From Syntrophomonas sp. UBA5432 (GTDB lineage Bacteria; Bacillota; Syntrophomonadia; Syntrophomonadales; Syntrophomonadaceae), in NCBI GenBank assembly GCA_002424365.1, contig DIRQ01000032.1:92259-156258 (forward strand): 64,000 nt of DNA. The letters are read 5' to 3'. Positions 26,673-35,860 of this stretch are shown here, piece by piece; the stretch's first letter is position 1, and the number at the start of each line of letters is the position of its first letter. The notes under the pieces are model-generated. The model did not search any database. It was not told where the DNA came from and was given only the letters and a program-made list of their open reading frames with translations. A program made the position numbers and the translations under genes.

Positions 26673-28046
26673 TTAGAACGGAATACGGTTAGTTTTGGAC
26701 CAGATCTTCATTTCTTTGGCCTCTTTAATCAGTTCATCACGGAAATCAGGGTGAGCAATATTAATAACAGCTTCCGCTTTACCCCAGATAGACAGGGCTT
26801 TCATATTGACTGCCCCATATTCGGTTACCAGGTACTGAACTACAGTACGGGGTACGGTTACTGCTGCACCTGGAGTTAACAGAGGACGAATACGGGAATG
26901 GACTTTGCCTTCTTTATCTTTATAGGTAGAGGAAAAGGCCAGGAAGGCCTTACCGCCCTTGGAATGGAAGGCACCGATAACAAAGTCTAACTGTCCGCCG
27001 GTTCCAGAGATCTGGCGTAATCCGGAGGATTCTGAGCAAACCTGGGTTAAGAGGTCTACTTCCAGAATATTGTTAATAGCAATCATGTTATCATGCATGG
27101 CAATACGATTAGGGTTATTAGTGTAGTTTACCGTACAGGAAGCACAGAGCGGGTTATCATCCAGGAAGTCATAGGTTTCCTGGGTACCCAGGCAGAAGGA
27201 ATAGGTACTCTTGTTAATATCATAGGCCTTACGGGCGTTGGTAATTTTACCTTTTTCATACATTTTTACATAGGCATCACAAAACATCTCACTCTGTACA
27301 CCCAGATCTTTAAGGTCAGAGTCGGCCAGCATAGTACCCAGCAAATTGGGCATAGCCCCTATTCCTAGCTGGATGCAAGCACCGTCAGGAATGTATTCCA
27401 TTATGTAGCCGGCAATTTTGGTTTCTTCGGGAGTGGGAGCAGCGGAAGGCGGAGTGGCAAAAATGGGAGAATTACTCCCTTCAATGATATAGTCAATTTC
27501 ACTGATATGAACATATTCATCATTACCACCGAGACAACGGGGCATATTTTCATTTACTTCAACTATAGCTACACGCTTACTTGCCAGGGCTACTCCTCGG
27601 TTATGAGAATTTCCCAGGCCGAAGTTAAAACAACCATTTTTATCCATGGGTGTTACTTGAGATACCCAAACATCAGGCCAGAGTTCATAAAAATCGCGGT
27701 TATAGGCCAGAATAGTTGCTTCATGATAGTTAAATGGATTATGGCAGGCTAGCCCAAAATCACAAGCCTTGCGGTCTATGGCGGTGAAAAACCAGTTAAA
27801 CCACTGGAAGCTTTTTTGCTCCGGGTCACCCTGAATAACCTGAGGCACTGGTAATACCGAACCGGTACCGCGAATAGCTACATTCTTTAAGTCTGGTTCT
27901 CCTGCTCTCTTGGCGAGAGCCACATCAAAATCAACTGGTTTAGTGGCAAACATGCCGTATTCAATAATATCGTTGGATTGGACGAGTCTTGCTGCTTCTT
28001 CAGCGGTAATTAATTTACGTTTATACTCTTCTAAAAAAGTACTCAA
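26673..28046 (-). CDS. Acetyl-CoA hydrolase/CoA-transferase family protein (butyryl-CoA:acetate type)
   Basis: A 457-aa cytoplasmic CoA-transferase. Family marks are SESSGLRQISGTGGQLDFVIGA (catalytic Glu region and the GTGGQ-DF motif, about residues 344-365), IQLGIGAMPNLLG and VVQYLVTEYGAVNMKALSIWGKA. Such enzymes exchange CoA between acetate and butyryl-, 4-hydroxybutyryl- or propionyl-CoA. In a fatty-acid oxidiser or butyrate former this step links acyl-CoA pools to acetate. It is monocistronic, with two AT-rich palindromes in its upstream region (28141-28202). Exact acyl specificity cannot be read here. Its insertion separates pyrG from spo0F relative to Bacillus. Confidence 0.88.
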   Translation of the reverse strand: MSTFLEEYKRKLITAEEAARLVQSNDIIEYGMFATKPVDFDVALAKRAGEPDLKNVAIRGTGSVLPVPQVIQGDPEQKSFQWFNWFFTAIDRKACDFGLACHNPFNYHEATILAYNRDFYELWPDVWVSQVTPMDKNGCFNFGLGNSHNRGVALASKRVAIVEVNENMPRCLGGNDEYVHISEIDYIIEGSNSPIFATPPSAAPTPEETKIAGYIMEYIPDGACIQLGIGAMPNLLGTMLADSDLKDLGVQSEMFCDAYVKMYEKGKITNARKAYDINKSTYSFCLGTQETYDFLDDNPLCASCTVNYTNNPNRIAMHDNMIAINNILEVDLLTQVCSESSGLRQISGTGGQLDFVIGAFHSKGGKAFLAFSSTYKDKEGKVHSRIRPLLTPGAAVTVPRTVVQYLVTEYGAVNMKALSIWGKAEAVINIAHPDFRDELIKEAKEMKIWSKTNRIPF

Positions 28047-28224
28047 GACATAAACCCCCCTCTAAGTTTTTTTTTCTACGACAACAACCTAACAATTGCC
28101 CCCCCACCCTAGGCATATTTTACATTCCTAGTATATATTAGAATATTCGCACAAAAATGTAGATATCCTCTTAGAAAACAAAGTCTAAATATTCTGAATA
28201 TTTGACCAAGTAGGTTTCCGGTCG

Positions 28225-28438
28225 TTTCCAATTAGCCCTCCACATATCCAGAGGCCATACGTAAATAGTATAGGTAACCACCCATGAAAATGGCCCCAAA
28301 GTCAGAAGCGAGGACGATAGAGTAAGGGAAGTATTTTCATTCCAAACCCTTTACCCCTATTTCTAAACCAATAATCAAGTTATAAATCTTAGTGCTTTTC
28401 ATAAGACAAATTTGTTATCAGCGCCTTTTTTCTTATTA
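28225..28438 (-). repeat. Dispersed composite repeat, copy F (minus, both modules)
   Basis: On the minus strand it begins TAATAAGAAAAAAGGCGCTG, continues through GATAACAAATTTGTCTTAT, AACTTGATTATTGGTTTAGA and CCATTTTCATGGGTGGTTAC, and ends TAATTGGAAA. This full-length copy defines the outer ends of the family together with copy E. It lies in the 514-base gap between the CoA-transferase and femAB-like genes. Confidence 0.72.
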
Positions 28439-28560
28439 GCCAGGTCTTATTTTATTACCACATTTGGGAAAACTAATAAATAAAGAATTCACCCGTTTTC
28501 ACCAGATAGAGAAAAATTTTAAATTTAAATTTTTAGAATTGCATATCAAAGGAGTGACTT

Positions 28561-29616
28561 ATGTTTACCACCCGGATAATCGATATAAAAGAAAAAGATA
28601 GTTTTAATAAATTTATTGCCTTTCACCGTAAAGGCCATTTTTTGCAGTTATGGGAATGGGGTGAGGTGAAAAAAGGTATGGGTTGGGAACCTCTACCCCT
28701 GGTATTGGAGCATGATGGAGAAATACGGGCATCTCTGCTTATATTAAAACGCAAACTACCACTACCGATATTAAAAAGGTGCATTTTTTATTCACCCCGG
28801 GGACCGGTAATAGACACAGATAGTGAGGAATTGGCCCAGGCCTTGTTTGCAGGGGCAAGTCGGGTAGCTAAAGAGCATGGAGCCATATTTTTAAAGATTG
28901 ACCCTGACGTCGAAGTCGACAATGAAAGATTTAAAAATATTTTGCACGAATGTTCTTTTCGCCAGAATGAAACTGGATTAGACTTTGAAGGAGTCCAGCC
29001 TAACTTTGTCTTCCGATTAGATATTACACCTTCCGAAATAAGTTTACTTCAGAATATGCACTCCAAATGGCGATATAATATTCGATTGGCAGGAAGAAAA
29101 GGGGTCAAGATTAGAACAGCAGAAGATAAAAATGATTTACAAGTTTTCTACCGTATTTTAGAAGAGACTGCCATCCGGGATAAGTTTCTTATCCGCGGAT
29201 ATGAGTATTTTGAATGGATATGGGATTATATGGTGGAGGGGGGTTATTCCCAGGTTTTCTTAGCGGAATACCAAGGACAGGTTATATCTGCTGCTTTGGC
29301 TATGATACTAGGTAAAAAAGCCTGGTATCTATATGGTGCTTCCAGCAATGAACATCGTAATGTAATGCCTAACTACCTCATTCAGTGGGAAATGATTCGT
29401 TGGGCACGCCAGCAGGGATGTACTCTTTATGATTTTCGGGGAGTATCAGGAGACCTGGATGAAAGCAATCCTCTGTATGGATTGTACCGCTTTAAAAAAG
29501 GATTTAATGGAGAATTTACTGAGTTTGTGGGGGAATGGGACCGGGTGTACTCATCAATTTTTTACTGGCTTTGGAACAGGGTTTTACCACTGTATTTTAA
29601 GCTGACCAGGTCCTAA
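28561..29616 (+). CDS. FemAB-family aminoacyltransferase
   Basis: A 351-aa protein of the Fem/peptidyltransferase group, which uses aminoacyl-tRNA to add amino acids to lipid II for the peptidoglycan cross-bridge. The paired GNAT-like domains are visible: HFLQLWEWGEVKKGMGWEP at the N-terminus and SKWRYNIRLAGRKGVKIR, ALAMILGKKAWYLYGASSNEHR and YRFKKGFNGEF in the second half. It lacks the long coiled-coil arm of Staphylococcus FemA. It is followed 21 nt later by alanine racemase, consistent with a wall-synthesis operon. The amino acid transferred is unknown. Confidence 0.87.
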   Translation: MFTTRIIDIKEKDSFNKFIAFHRKGHFLQLWEWGEVKKGMGWEPLPLVLEHDGEIRASLLILKRKLPLPILKRCIFYSPRGPVIDTDSEELAQALFAGASRVAKEHGAIFLKIDPDVEVDNERFKNILHECSFRQNETGLDFEGVQPNFVFRLDITPSEISLLQNMHSKWRYNIRLAGRKGVKIRTAEDKNDLQVFYRILEETAIRDKFLIRGYEYFEWIWDYMVEGGYSQVFLAEYQGQVISAALAMILGKKAWYLYGASSNEHRNVMPNYLIQWEMIRWARQQGCTLYDFRGVSGDLDESNPLYGLYRFKKGFNGEFTEFVGEWDRVYSSIFYWLWNRVLPLYFKLTRS

Positions 29617-29637
29617 AGAACAACAGGAGGATAAGTT

Positions 29638-30834
29638 GTGCGAAAAATCCCCGCAGACCGGTGGCTGGAGATAGATATAGATGCTATTATCCATAACCTG
29701 GAGCAGATAAAATCACGATTACCCGAACAGGCTCGGCTTATTGCGGTAGTTAAGGCTGATGCCTATGGTCATGGCGCAGTGGCAACCGCCCGTATACTTT
29801 ATCAGAATGGGGTAGACTTTTTCGGGGTTAGTTTTCTGGACGAAGCCTTAGCTTTACGTCGGGCTAGGATTCGAGCCAGTATCATGTTGTTTACTCCTCT
29901 AGTACATGAATATCAGGTAACCAAGGCTCTGGAAAACCACATAACAGTAACCGTTACCTCTCTCTATGACTGTCGTTTAGTGGATTTGATTAGCCGTCGC
30001 ATGAATGTTAAGACTAATGTGCACCTGAAGGTTGATACAGGATTAGGGCGCTTTGGTCTAAATATAGATGAAGCAATTGAAGTTTGTCGAATACTACAAT
30101 CTAACTCCTGCATATACATAGAGGGGATATATACTCATATGGCCGAAGCCGCTTCTAAAACCTATACTCAAAAACAGTTTGCCCGTTTCTTACACATTAT
30201 TAATGAACTCGAGGGGGCTGGATTCAGGATACCAATGTGTCACTGTGCTAACAGTGCAATTTTTTTAAAATACCCGGAAATGCATTTAAATGCAGTAAGA
30301 ATAGGAACTCTGATTTCTGGGGAATTACCGGCAGGTAAGTTTGTTAATAAATTAGATCTAATAGACCCTTATAAATATAAAAGTCGGATTATATCTTTAC
30401 GTACTTTGGGTAAAGGAAGTTTTCTAGGATACAACCGAACCGCTCGCTTACATAAGCAGGCACAGGTTGCGGTTATTCCGGTAGGGTATAACCATGGATT
30501 GGCACTGCAGGTAGCTAATCGTCCTGCTAGCTGGCTGGATTTTTTGAAAGTTCTGATTAAGAGTATATTGGCTTATCTTAATTTATCCCGGTTTATACTT
30601 AAGGTTAAAATTAATGGTTGTGAGTACCCTATAAGGGGCAAAGTGTTCATGCAGATGGCCCTGGTGGAGATTCCGCTTCAGGTGCAGATGAAAATTGGGG
30701 ATGAAGTGGAGGTCCCGGTGCGAAAAACCCTGGCCATAAGGAATATTGACCGTATATATACAAAAAATAGAAAAGCCCCTAAAATAGATAATAGAAAGAG
30801 GAATATATATGCTTATAGGAGGATAGTTAAATGA
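29638..30834 (+). CDS. alr: Alanine racemase
   Basis: A 398-aa PLP enzyme that interconverts L- and D-alanine for peptidoglycan. The PLP lysine is in AVVKADAYGHGAV (about residues 36-48), and the catalytic Tyr region is GYNRTARLHKQAQVAVIPVGY. A C-terminal beta-barrel is present, but its MELMA-like tail is replaced by MQMALVEIPLQVQMKIGDEVEV, and basic residues follow (RKAPKIDNRKRNIYAYRRIVK). It uses GTG 29638 after AGGAGG. The stop overlaps the start of sppA (ATGA-type), so the two are coupled. Confidence 0.93.
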   Translation: MRKIPADRWLEIDIDAIIHNLEQIKSRLPEQARLIAVVKADAYGHGAVATARILYQNGVDFFGVSFLDEALALRRARIRASIMLFTPLVHEYQVTKALENHITVTVTSLYDCRLVDLISRRMNVKTNVHLKVDTGLGRFGLNIDEAIEVCRILQSNSCIYIEGIYTHMAEAASKTYTQKQFARFLHIINELEGAGFRIPMCHCANSAIFLKYPEMHLNAVRIGTLISGELPAGKFVNKLDLIDPYKYKSRIISLRTLGKGSFLGYNRTARLHKQAQVAVIPVGYNHGLALQVANRPASWLDFLKVLIKSILAYLNLSRFILKVKINGCEYPIRGKVFMQMALVEIPLQVQMKIGDEVEVPVRKTLAIRNIDRIYTKNRKAPKIDNRKRNIYAYRRIVK

Positions 30835-31727
30835 ACAAAAAGCTGGCAGTAGGCCTCATAGTAGCATTTTTAGTTTTAATGGGAGTTTTATCAGTAAGGG
30901 TAGTCAATAAACCTGGTAATACCACTTCACTAAGGGGAAGTGCGGTAGTAGGGGTAATCGAAATTAATGGAGTTCTTGGCGGTGAGGCTACTTCGTTACT
31001 GACTGGAAGTTCTGCTGATAGCAACAGGATAATGAAAGCCATTAGGATAGCAGCCAAAAGACCGGATATTAAAGCAGTGATAGTGAGAATAAATAGCCCC
31101 GGAGGTACAGCGGTAGCTGCTCAAGAAATTGGCATTGAGCTGGATAAATTACGAAAAACCGGTAAACCCGTGGTAACTTCCATGGGAGATGTTTGTGCAT
31201 CAGGTGGGTATTGGATTGCCTGTAGTAGTGATTATATTGTAGCCAATGGCACCACCCTGACCGGGAGTATTGGTGCTATTATGGAAACAACTAACCTGGA
31301 AGGTCTCTATGATAAACTGGGTATAAGGCAGGAAGTATTTAAAAGTGGCGAGCATAAAGATATCGGTTCATCAGCCCGCGAAATTACACCTCAGGAAAGA
31401 GAGATTCTTCAGTCAATAGTCAGTGATTCATATACTCAGTTTTTAAACCAGGTTAAACAAGGTCGCAAAGGCAAAATTGACCTGCTGGAACTTGAAAATA
31501 TAGCTGATGGCCGAGTTTTTACTGGGGAAACGGCATTACAACTGGGATTGGTAGACAGTGTGGGAAATTACTATGACGCTGTTAAACAGGCAGAAGACAT
31601 GGCCGGAATCACTGAAGCAAGCCGAATAGAAGTTCTTAATTCGGAAAAACTGTGGGATAGTTTCCTATTAGGGACCAGGGCTAGTAAATTACTTCCTGCA
31701 CAAAATATGTGGCAGCTTAAATATTAA
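30831..31727 (+). CDS. sppA: Signal peptide peptidase SppA
   Basis: A 298-aa membrane-anchored serine protease that degrades cleaved signal peptides. One N-terminal helix (LAVGLIVAFLVLMGVLSV) is followed by a single S49 domain. IVRINSPGGTAVAAQEI and GDVCASGGYWIACSSDYIVAN (nucleophile Ser in the ASGGY motif, about residues 123-127) are followed by the GSIGAIM strand and the catalytic Lys in the HKDIGSSAREITPQER region. This half-size form, acting as an oligomer, is usual in Firmicutes. It overlaps alr by four bases and is followed by a Yip1-type membrane gene. Confidence 0.93.
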   Translation: MNKKLAVGLIVAFLVLMGVLSVRVVNKPGNTTSLRGSAVVGVIEINGVLGGEATSLLTGSSADSNRIMKAIRIAAKRPDIKAVIVRINSPGGTAVAAQEIGIELDKLRKTGKPVVTSMGDVCASGGYWIACSSDYIVANGTTLTGSIGAIMETTNLEGLYDKLGIRQEVFKSGEHKDIGSSAREITPQEREILQSIVSDSYTQFLNQVKQGRKGKIDLLELENIADGRVFTGETALQLGLVDSVGNYYDAVKQAEDMAGITEASRIEVLNSEKLWDSFLLGTRASKLLPAQNMWQLKY

Positions 31728-31746
31728 ACTGGGGAGGAGAGGAATA

Positions 31747-32331
31747 ATGTCTCTAATTGATATTATTTATGGTATCTTTTTTGACCCTGTTCCTACATTG
31801 AAGTATTTGGCACGAGAAAAACCTTTGGTACTAGGCTTATTAGTATATCTGGTTGCGTTTGTATTTAACTTAATAATTAATCATGGTCTGACCACATTAG
31901 ATAGTGAGATTGCTGGCTTTATCCCTGATGGTAACCTCATCTGGGTTTTTGCTGGCATGGGGATAATATTATCTTTTTTTATACTAGCCTTAACAGCAGG
32001 ATTATTTTCTCTATTAAGCGAAATATTTTACCAGCGGGGAAATGCCAGCGGGTTACTGGTATGTTTGAGTTTTTCAGTTATTCCAGGAGTTTTAGGTCCG
32101 CCCCTGCAGTATGGGGCTACTTTACTGGGAGTTAGCTGGCTAGGTGTCATATTTTCTTTACTTGCAGTAATATGGGTTGTGGTATTACAAGTTCTTTCCC
32201 TACGTGAAGCTTTGGAGTTGCAAACCGGTCAGGCCATTTTATTATTTATATTGCCGGGTTTGTTCATTGTCCTTTTACTCTTAGGTTTTATTTTCATTAT
32301 TGCTAAAACAATGCCATCATTTCCGGGATAA
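31747..32331 (+). CDS. Yip1-domain membrane protein
   Basis: A 194-aa integral membrane protein with five hydrophobic segments. An N-terminal IDIIYGIFFDPVPTLKYLAREKP resembles the short cytosolic lead of bacterial Yip1/YckC-like proteins. It lies 19 nt after sppA behind GGGGAGGAG and probably closes the femAB-alr-sppA operon. The function is unknown. The sigma-H-like promoter of spo0F begins just after its stop. Confidence 0.7.
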   Translation: MSLIDIIYGIFFDPVPTLKYLAREKPLVLGLLVYLVAFVFNLIINHGLTTLDSEIAGFIPDGNLIWVFAGMGIILSFFILALTAGLFSLLSEIFYQRGNASGLLVCLSFSVIPGVLGPPLQYGATLLGVSWLGVIFSLLAVIWVVVLQVLSLREALELQTGQAILLFILPGLFIVLLLLGFIFIIAKTMPSFPG

Positions 32332-32334
32332 GAA

Positions 32335-32363
32335 GCAGGATATTTTATGCAGGTGTAGAAATA
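32335..32363 (+). promoter_or_regulatory. Candidate sigma-H promoter of spo0F
   Basis: GCAGGATAT (32335-32343) fits the sigma-H -35 consensus RnAGGAwWW fully. After 11 nt, GTAGAAATA (32355-32363) fits the -10 RnnGAATww except one base. Bacillus spo0F is known to be driven by sigma-H, so both sequence and context agree. Confidence 0.68.
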
Positions 32364-32396
32364 AATGGCATAAGCATATCCTGGGAGGTAAGGGCT

Positions 32397-32765
32397 ATGA
32401 AAAAAATTTTAATAGTAGACGACCAGAAAGGTGTCAGACGACTGCTGGAGGAGCTATTTAAAAAAGATGGGTGGAACGTCCAGTTAGCAGCCGATGGAAA
32501 GGAGGCAGTGGAGAGAACAGATGAGTTCTTACCTAACATAGTACTTATGGACATGAAAATGCCAAATATGAATGGTTTGGAAGCCTCGCGGATTATCTTA
32601 GAAAAATTCAATGATTTGGATATTATTATGATGACTGCGTATGGTGAGATGGACGTAGTTAAGGAAGCTCTGGATACTGGAGTAAGAAAATGTATAACAA
32701 AACCATTTGATATAATGAATTTACGTGATACGGTTAACCAAATGGCAGCCGAAAAAGTATCATAG
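32397..32765 (+). CDS. spo0F: Sporulation phosphorelay response regulator Spo0F-like
   Basis: A single receiver domain (122 aa) without output domain. The acidic pocket is VDD (residues 8-9), the phospho-acceptor is Asp53 or 54 in IVLMDMKMP, the switch Thr is in MMTAYGE and the Lys is in CITKPFD. All are intact. In Bacillus, Spo0F relays phosphate from sensor kinases to Spo0B. Here position immediately before fba and tal, as in Bacillus, supports the name, although many Clostridia phosphorylate Spo0A directly and lack Spo0B. It could therefore act in another relay. ATG 32397 follows GGGAGG. Confidence 0.85.
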   Translation: MKKILIVDDQKGVRRLLEELFKKDGWNVQLAADGKEAVERTDEFLPNIVLMDMKMPNMNGLEASRIILEKFNDLDIIMMTAYGEMDVVKEALDTGVRKCITKPFDIMNLRDTVNQMAAEKVS

Positions 32766-32957
32766 TAATTTTTAATTAAGGTGCCTTTCAACTAATGGTG
32801 ACCCTGTACTTAGTATGATCCTACTTGTTGTGCGGGTATAATGTAGCACTGAGTACCGGGGAACATAAGAGTTTGGGTATGTCTATTTATTCGTATTAGT
32901 CCATAAATTATTATTTTTGCAGTAGAACCAGTTTTCAATAATTAAGAGGTGATATAA

Positions 32958-33812
32958 ATGGCATTGGTTACAGTAGATGAACTTTTATTTAGGGCTGAGG
33001 AGGAAGGATATGCAGTAGGGGCTTTTAACGCCAATAATATGGAAATAGTACAGGCCATACTGGAGGCGGCCAAACAGGAGAATGCTCCAGTTATTATGCA
33101 AGCTAGCCAGGGTGCTATAAATTATGCGGGCCTGGATTTTATTACTGGAATGGTAAGGCTGGCTGCTACATCCTCAAAAGTTCCAGTAGCATTACACCTG
33201 GATCATGGAACAGATTTTGACCAGGTGGTAAGATGTATTCGTAGTGGTTTTACCTCGGTAATGTATGATGGCTCCAAATTATCGCTAGAGGAGAATATAG
33301 CCATTACTCGTAAGGTTCTAGATATGACCCGGCCTATTGGAGTATCGGTAGAGGCGGAACTAGGCAAAATTGGGGGAACAGAGGATGATGTACATGTTAG
33401 CGAGAAAGATGCTATGTATACCGATCCTGAAGAGGCCCGCTATTTTGTGGAGCAAACTGGAGTTCACAGTCTGGCCATTGCTATAGGTACTGCCCATGGC
33501 CAGTATAAGGGAGAACCCAAACTGGACTTTGACCGCCTGGCAAAAATTAAATCGCTCGTTAAAATACCTATAGTTTTACATGGTTCTTCCGGTGTTCCCG
33601 ATGAATCAATACGCCGGGCGATTGAACTGGGGGTTCGAAAAATAAATATTGATACTAACATTCGAGAGGCCTTTGTTGGAGAAATGCGCCGAGTAATGAT
33701 GGATAAACCTGATGAAATAGATCCCCGTAAAATTCTGGGACCGGCCCGGGAAGCAGCAACAGCTATAATTTCTGAAAAAATTCGACTTTTTGGCAGCTCC
33801 GGCAAGGCCTAA
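32958..33812 (+). CDS. fba: Class II fructose-1,6-bisphosphate aldolase
   Basis: A 284-aa zinc aldolase joining dihydroxyacetone phosphate and glyceraldehyde 3-phosphate. Zinc ligands lie in VALHLDHGTDF (His about residues 80 and 83), in IAIGTAHGQYKGEPKLDF and in IVLHGSSGVPDE. The SVEAELGKIGGTEDDV segment carries the conserved Glu. With GlpX downstream it gives the gluconeogenic route. A TATAAT at 32837-32842 may be its -10. Its place after spo0F and before transaldolase matches Bacillus fbaA. Confidence 0.95.
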   Translation: MALVTVDELLFRAEEEGYAVGAFNANNMEIVQAILEAAKQENAPVIMQASQGAINYAGLDFITGMVRLAATSSKVPVALHLDHGTDFDQVVRCIRSGFTSVMYDGSKLSLEENIAITRKVLDMTRPIGVSVEAELGKIGGTEDDVHVSEKDAMYTDPEEARYFVEQTGVHSLAIAIGTAHGQYKGEPKLDFDRLAKIKSLVKIPIVLHGSSGVPDESIRRAIELGVRKINIDTNIREAFVGEMRRVMMDKPDEIDPRKILGPAREAATAIISEKIRLFGSSGKA

Positions 33813-33906
33813 TAATTAACCTACCGTCATATAATATAGATGTAAATACTGGAGGAGTGAGAATAAATTTCAAGGGTTACAGGGGTGTACTAAGGAGGAA
33901 CACATA

Positions 33907-34548
33907 TTGCGTATTTTTATTGATTCAGCTAATATTAACGAGGTAAGGGAAATTCATGCTCTGGGGTTTCTTTCTGGAGTAACCACTAATCCTAGTCTAG
34001 TTGCCAAGGAGAAGCGAGATTACAAACAGGTAATAAAAGAGATATGTGATATAGTTGATGGCCCCATAAGCGCTGAAGTCATAGGGCTGGACTATGACTC
34101 TATGATTCGTGAAGGACAAGAACTGGCGGCTATTCACCGTAATGTGGTAATAAAAGTACCACTTACTGAAGAAGGGTTAAAAGCCATTCATACTTTTCGG
34201 GAAAACGGGATAGCTACCAATGCCACCCTGGTATTTTCTGCCAACCAGGCTTTACTGGCAGCGCGGGCTGGAGCCAATTATGTTAGTCCTTTTGTTGGCA
34301 GGGTTGATGATACCAGTAATGATGGATTGCTTATGCTAAATGACATAATTACTGTGTTTGACCAGTATATGCTGGATACCGAAATTATTGCTGCCAGTAT
34401 CCGGCATCCTATGCATGTCACCCAATCCGCTATGATGGGCTCCCATATAGCTACCATACCTTATAATGTTATTAAGCAAATGCTTAAACATCCTCTAACC
34501 GATGCCGGGATAGAAAAATTTCTACACGATTGGAAGCAGGCGTTTTAG
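33907..34548 (+). CDS. tal: Transaldolase / fructose-6-phosphate aldolase (short type)
   Basis: A 213-aa enzyme of the short transaldolase group (MipB/TalC). [16 protein letters not shown], then [16 protein letters not shown] form the first strands. The Schiff-base Lys is in [14 protein letters not shown] (about residues 81-94), and [12 protein letters not shown] and the C-terminal [15 protein letters not shown] are standard. It begins at TTG 33907, after AAGGAGG. It transfers dihydroxyacetone units in the non-oxidative pentose phosphate pathway. It equals Bacillus ywjH in position; the murA2 gene that follows there is absent. Confidence 0.93.
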   Translation: MRIFIDSANINEVREIHALGFLSGVTTNPSLVAKEKRDYKQVIKEICDIVDGPISAEVIGLDYDSMIREGQELAAIHRNVVIKVPLTEEGLKAIHTFRENGIATNATLVFSANQALLAARAGANYVSPFVGRVDDTSNDGLLMLNDIITVFDQYMLDTEIIAASIRHPMHVTQSAMMGSHIATIPYNVIKQMLKHPLTDAGIEKFLHDWKQAF

Positions 34549-34571
34549 GCAACAAATAGGAGGGTTTGGTC

Positions 34572-35567
34572 GTGGAGAGAGAATTAGCTCTTGAATTTGC
34601 AAGAGTAACCGAAGCTGCGGCTCTTGCTGCTGCCCGCTGGGTTGGAAGAGGGGATAAAGAAGCCGCTGACGATGCAGCTGTAACTGCTATGAGGGTTATG
34701 TTTGACTCGGTTTCTGTAGATGGAGTAGTGGTTATTGGGGAAGGAGAAATGGACGAAGCACCGATGCTTTATATCGGGGAAAAAGTTGGTAACGGTGTTC
34801 CTCCGGAGGTAGATATTGCAGTTGACCCCCTGGAAGGTACTAATATAGTAGCGAAAGGACTTACTGGGGCTATTGCGGTGCTGGCTGCGGCTCCTAGGGC
34901 TAGTCTTTTACATGCTCCCGACATGTACATGGATAAGATTGCCGTAGGTCCTGAATGTAAGGGGAGGGTTTATCTAGAAGCAACTGTAAAGGAAAACCTG
35001 CGTGAAGTAGCCCGGGCCCTAGGTAAGCTGATGAGTGAAGTAACGGTGGTAATTCTAGACCGTCCTCGTCACCAGGAAATAATTGAACAGGTTCGAAGTG
35101 CGGGGGCCCGTATTAAACTAATCACTGATGGAGATGTATCGCCTGCAGTTGCTGCAGCCTATGATAACTCAGGAGTTGATATTCTAATGGGTATAGGCGG
35201 GGCTCCAGAAGGGGTTATAACAGCCGTTGCGCTTAAATGCCTGGGAGGGGATTTTCAAGCCCGACTTTACCCGGAAGGTGAGGAAGCTGAGGAGGAAATT
35301 CGTCGCTGTCATGAGATGGGTATAACTAATGTAAATAAAATATTTACTATTGATGAACTGGCCAGATCCGATGATGTTATTTTTGCTGCTACAGGTATAA
35401 CTGATTCATTTTTGCTTAATGGCGTACGCTATAATAAAAGGCGTGCTATAACCCAAACCCTGGTTATGAGAAGCAAATCAGGAACCATAAGACATATCGA
35501 AGCCACCCATCATCCGGATAAAAAACCATTGTTTAAAGATGAACGTATAAAATTAAAACTAGATTAA
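34572..35567 (+). CDS. glpX: Class II fructose-1,6-bisphosphatase GlpX
   Basis: A 331-aa phosphatase that removes the C1 phosphate of fructose 1,6-bisphosphate in gluconeogenesis. VVIGEGEMDEAPMLYIGE, VDIAVDPLEGTN and ILMGIGGAPEGVITA carry the Li-sensitive phosphatase metal site. RHIEATHHPDKKPLF near the end is typical of GlpX. GTG 34572 sits seven bases after AGGAGGG and gives the usual MERELALEF start; an in-frame TTG at 34566 touches that site. It lies 23 nt after tal and is part of the fba-tal-glpX operon. Confidence 0.95.
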   Translation: MERELALEFARVTEAAALAAARWVGRGDKEAADDAAVTAMRVMFDSVSVDGVVVIGEGEMDEAPMLYIGEKVGNGVPPEVDIAVDPLEGTNIVAKGLTGAIAVLAAAPRASLLHAPDMYMDKIAVGPECKGRVYLEATVKENLREVARALGKLMSEVTVVILDRPRHQEIIEQVRSAGARIKLITDGDVSPAVAAAYDNSGVDILMGIGGAPEGVITAVALKCLGGDFQARLYPEGEEAEEEIRRCHEMGITNVNKIFTIDELARSDDVIFAATGITDSFLLNGVRYNKRRAITQTLVMRSKSGTIRHIEATHHPDKKPLFKDERIKLKLD

Positions 35568-35600
35568 TTAGTATTCAGGGGATTAAAGTCTTTTATATAC

Positions 35601-35609
35601 TGGTATAAT
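35601..35609 (+). promoter_or_regulatory. Extended -10 promoter upstream of rho
   Basis: TGGTATAAT gives a TGn extension and a perfect -10 hexamer. There is no good -35, which extended -10 promoters tolerate. The transcript would carry a leader of about 245 nt ahead of rho. Confidence 0.5.
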
Positions 35610-35642
35610 AGAACTAGAAGTTAAATAAATAGCAGGATAGTA

Positions 35643-35835
35643 GTTTGCGTTTTCCTGCCGCAAACCTTCGCGTGGCATCATTGCCTGCCTGGTCTGATTC
35701 ATTTCGTATCCTACAAATCCAAAAGGTCGTTTTGTTTTTCGTTAATCTAATAGTTCTGTGATAAAACACTTGAGTAAGGTGTAGTCCTATTTATCACAGG
35801 AATCTTTAGGAGTCGCTATGTTTGTGACCAAACAT
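35643..35835 (+). promoter_or_regulatory. Structured 5' leader of rho with three hairpins
   Basis: Perfect stems are GTTTGCG/CGCAAAC (35643-35665), CTGTGATAAA/TTTATCACAG (35756-35765 with 35790-35799, plus inner ACAC/GTGT pairing) and ATGTTTG/CAAACAT (35818-35835), the last ending 14 nt before the ribosome site. No T run follows any stem. This suggests leader-based control of rho, for example autogenous termination, known for rho in E. coli by a different sequence. Confidence 0.5.
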
Positions 35836-35860
35836 TCAATATATAGAAAGGAGGAAGTTC

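Noticed and set aside
33857..33946. A possible 29-codon GTG frame before the transaldolase gene (good ribosome site)
   Set aside because: It overlaps the conserved start of transaldolase in another frame and has no recognisable product.
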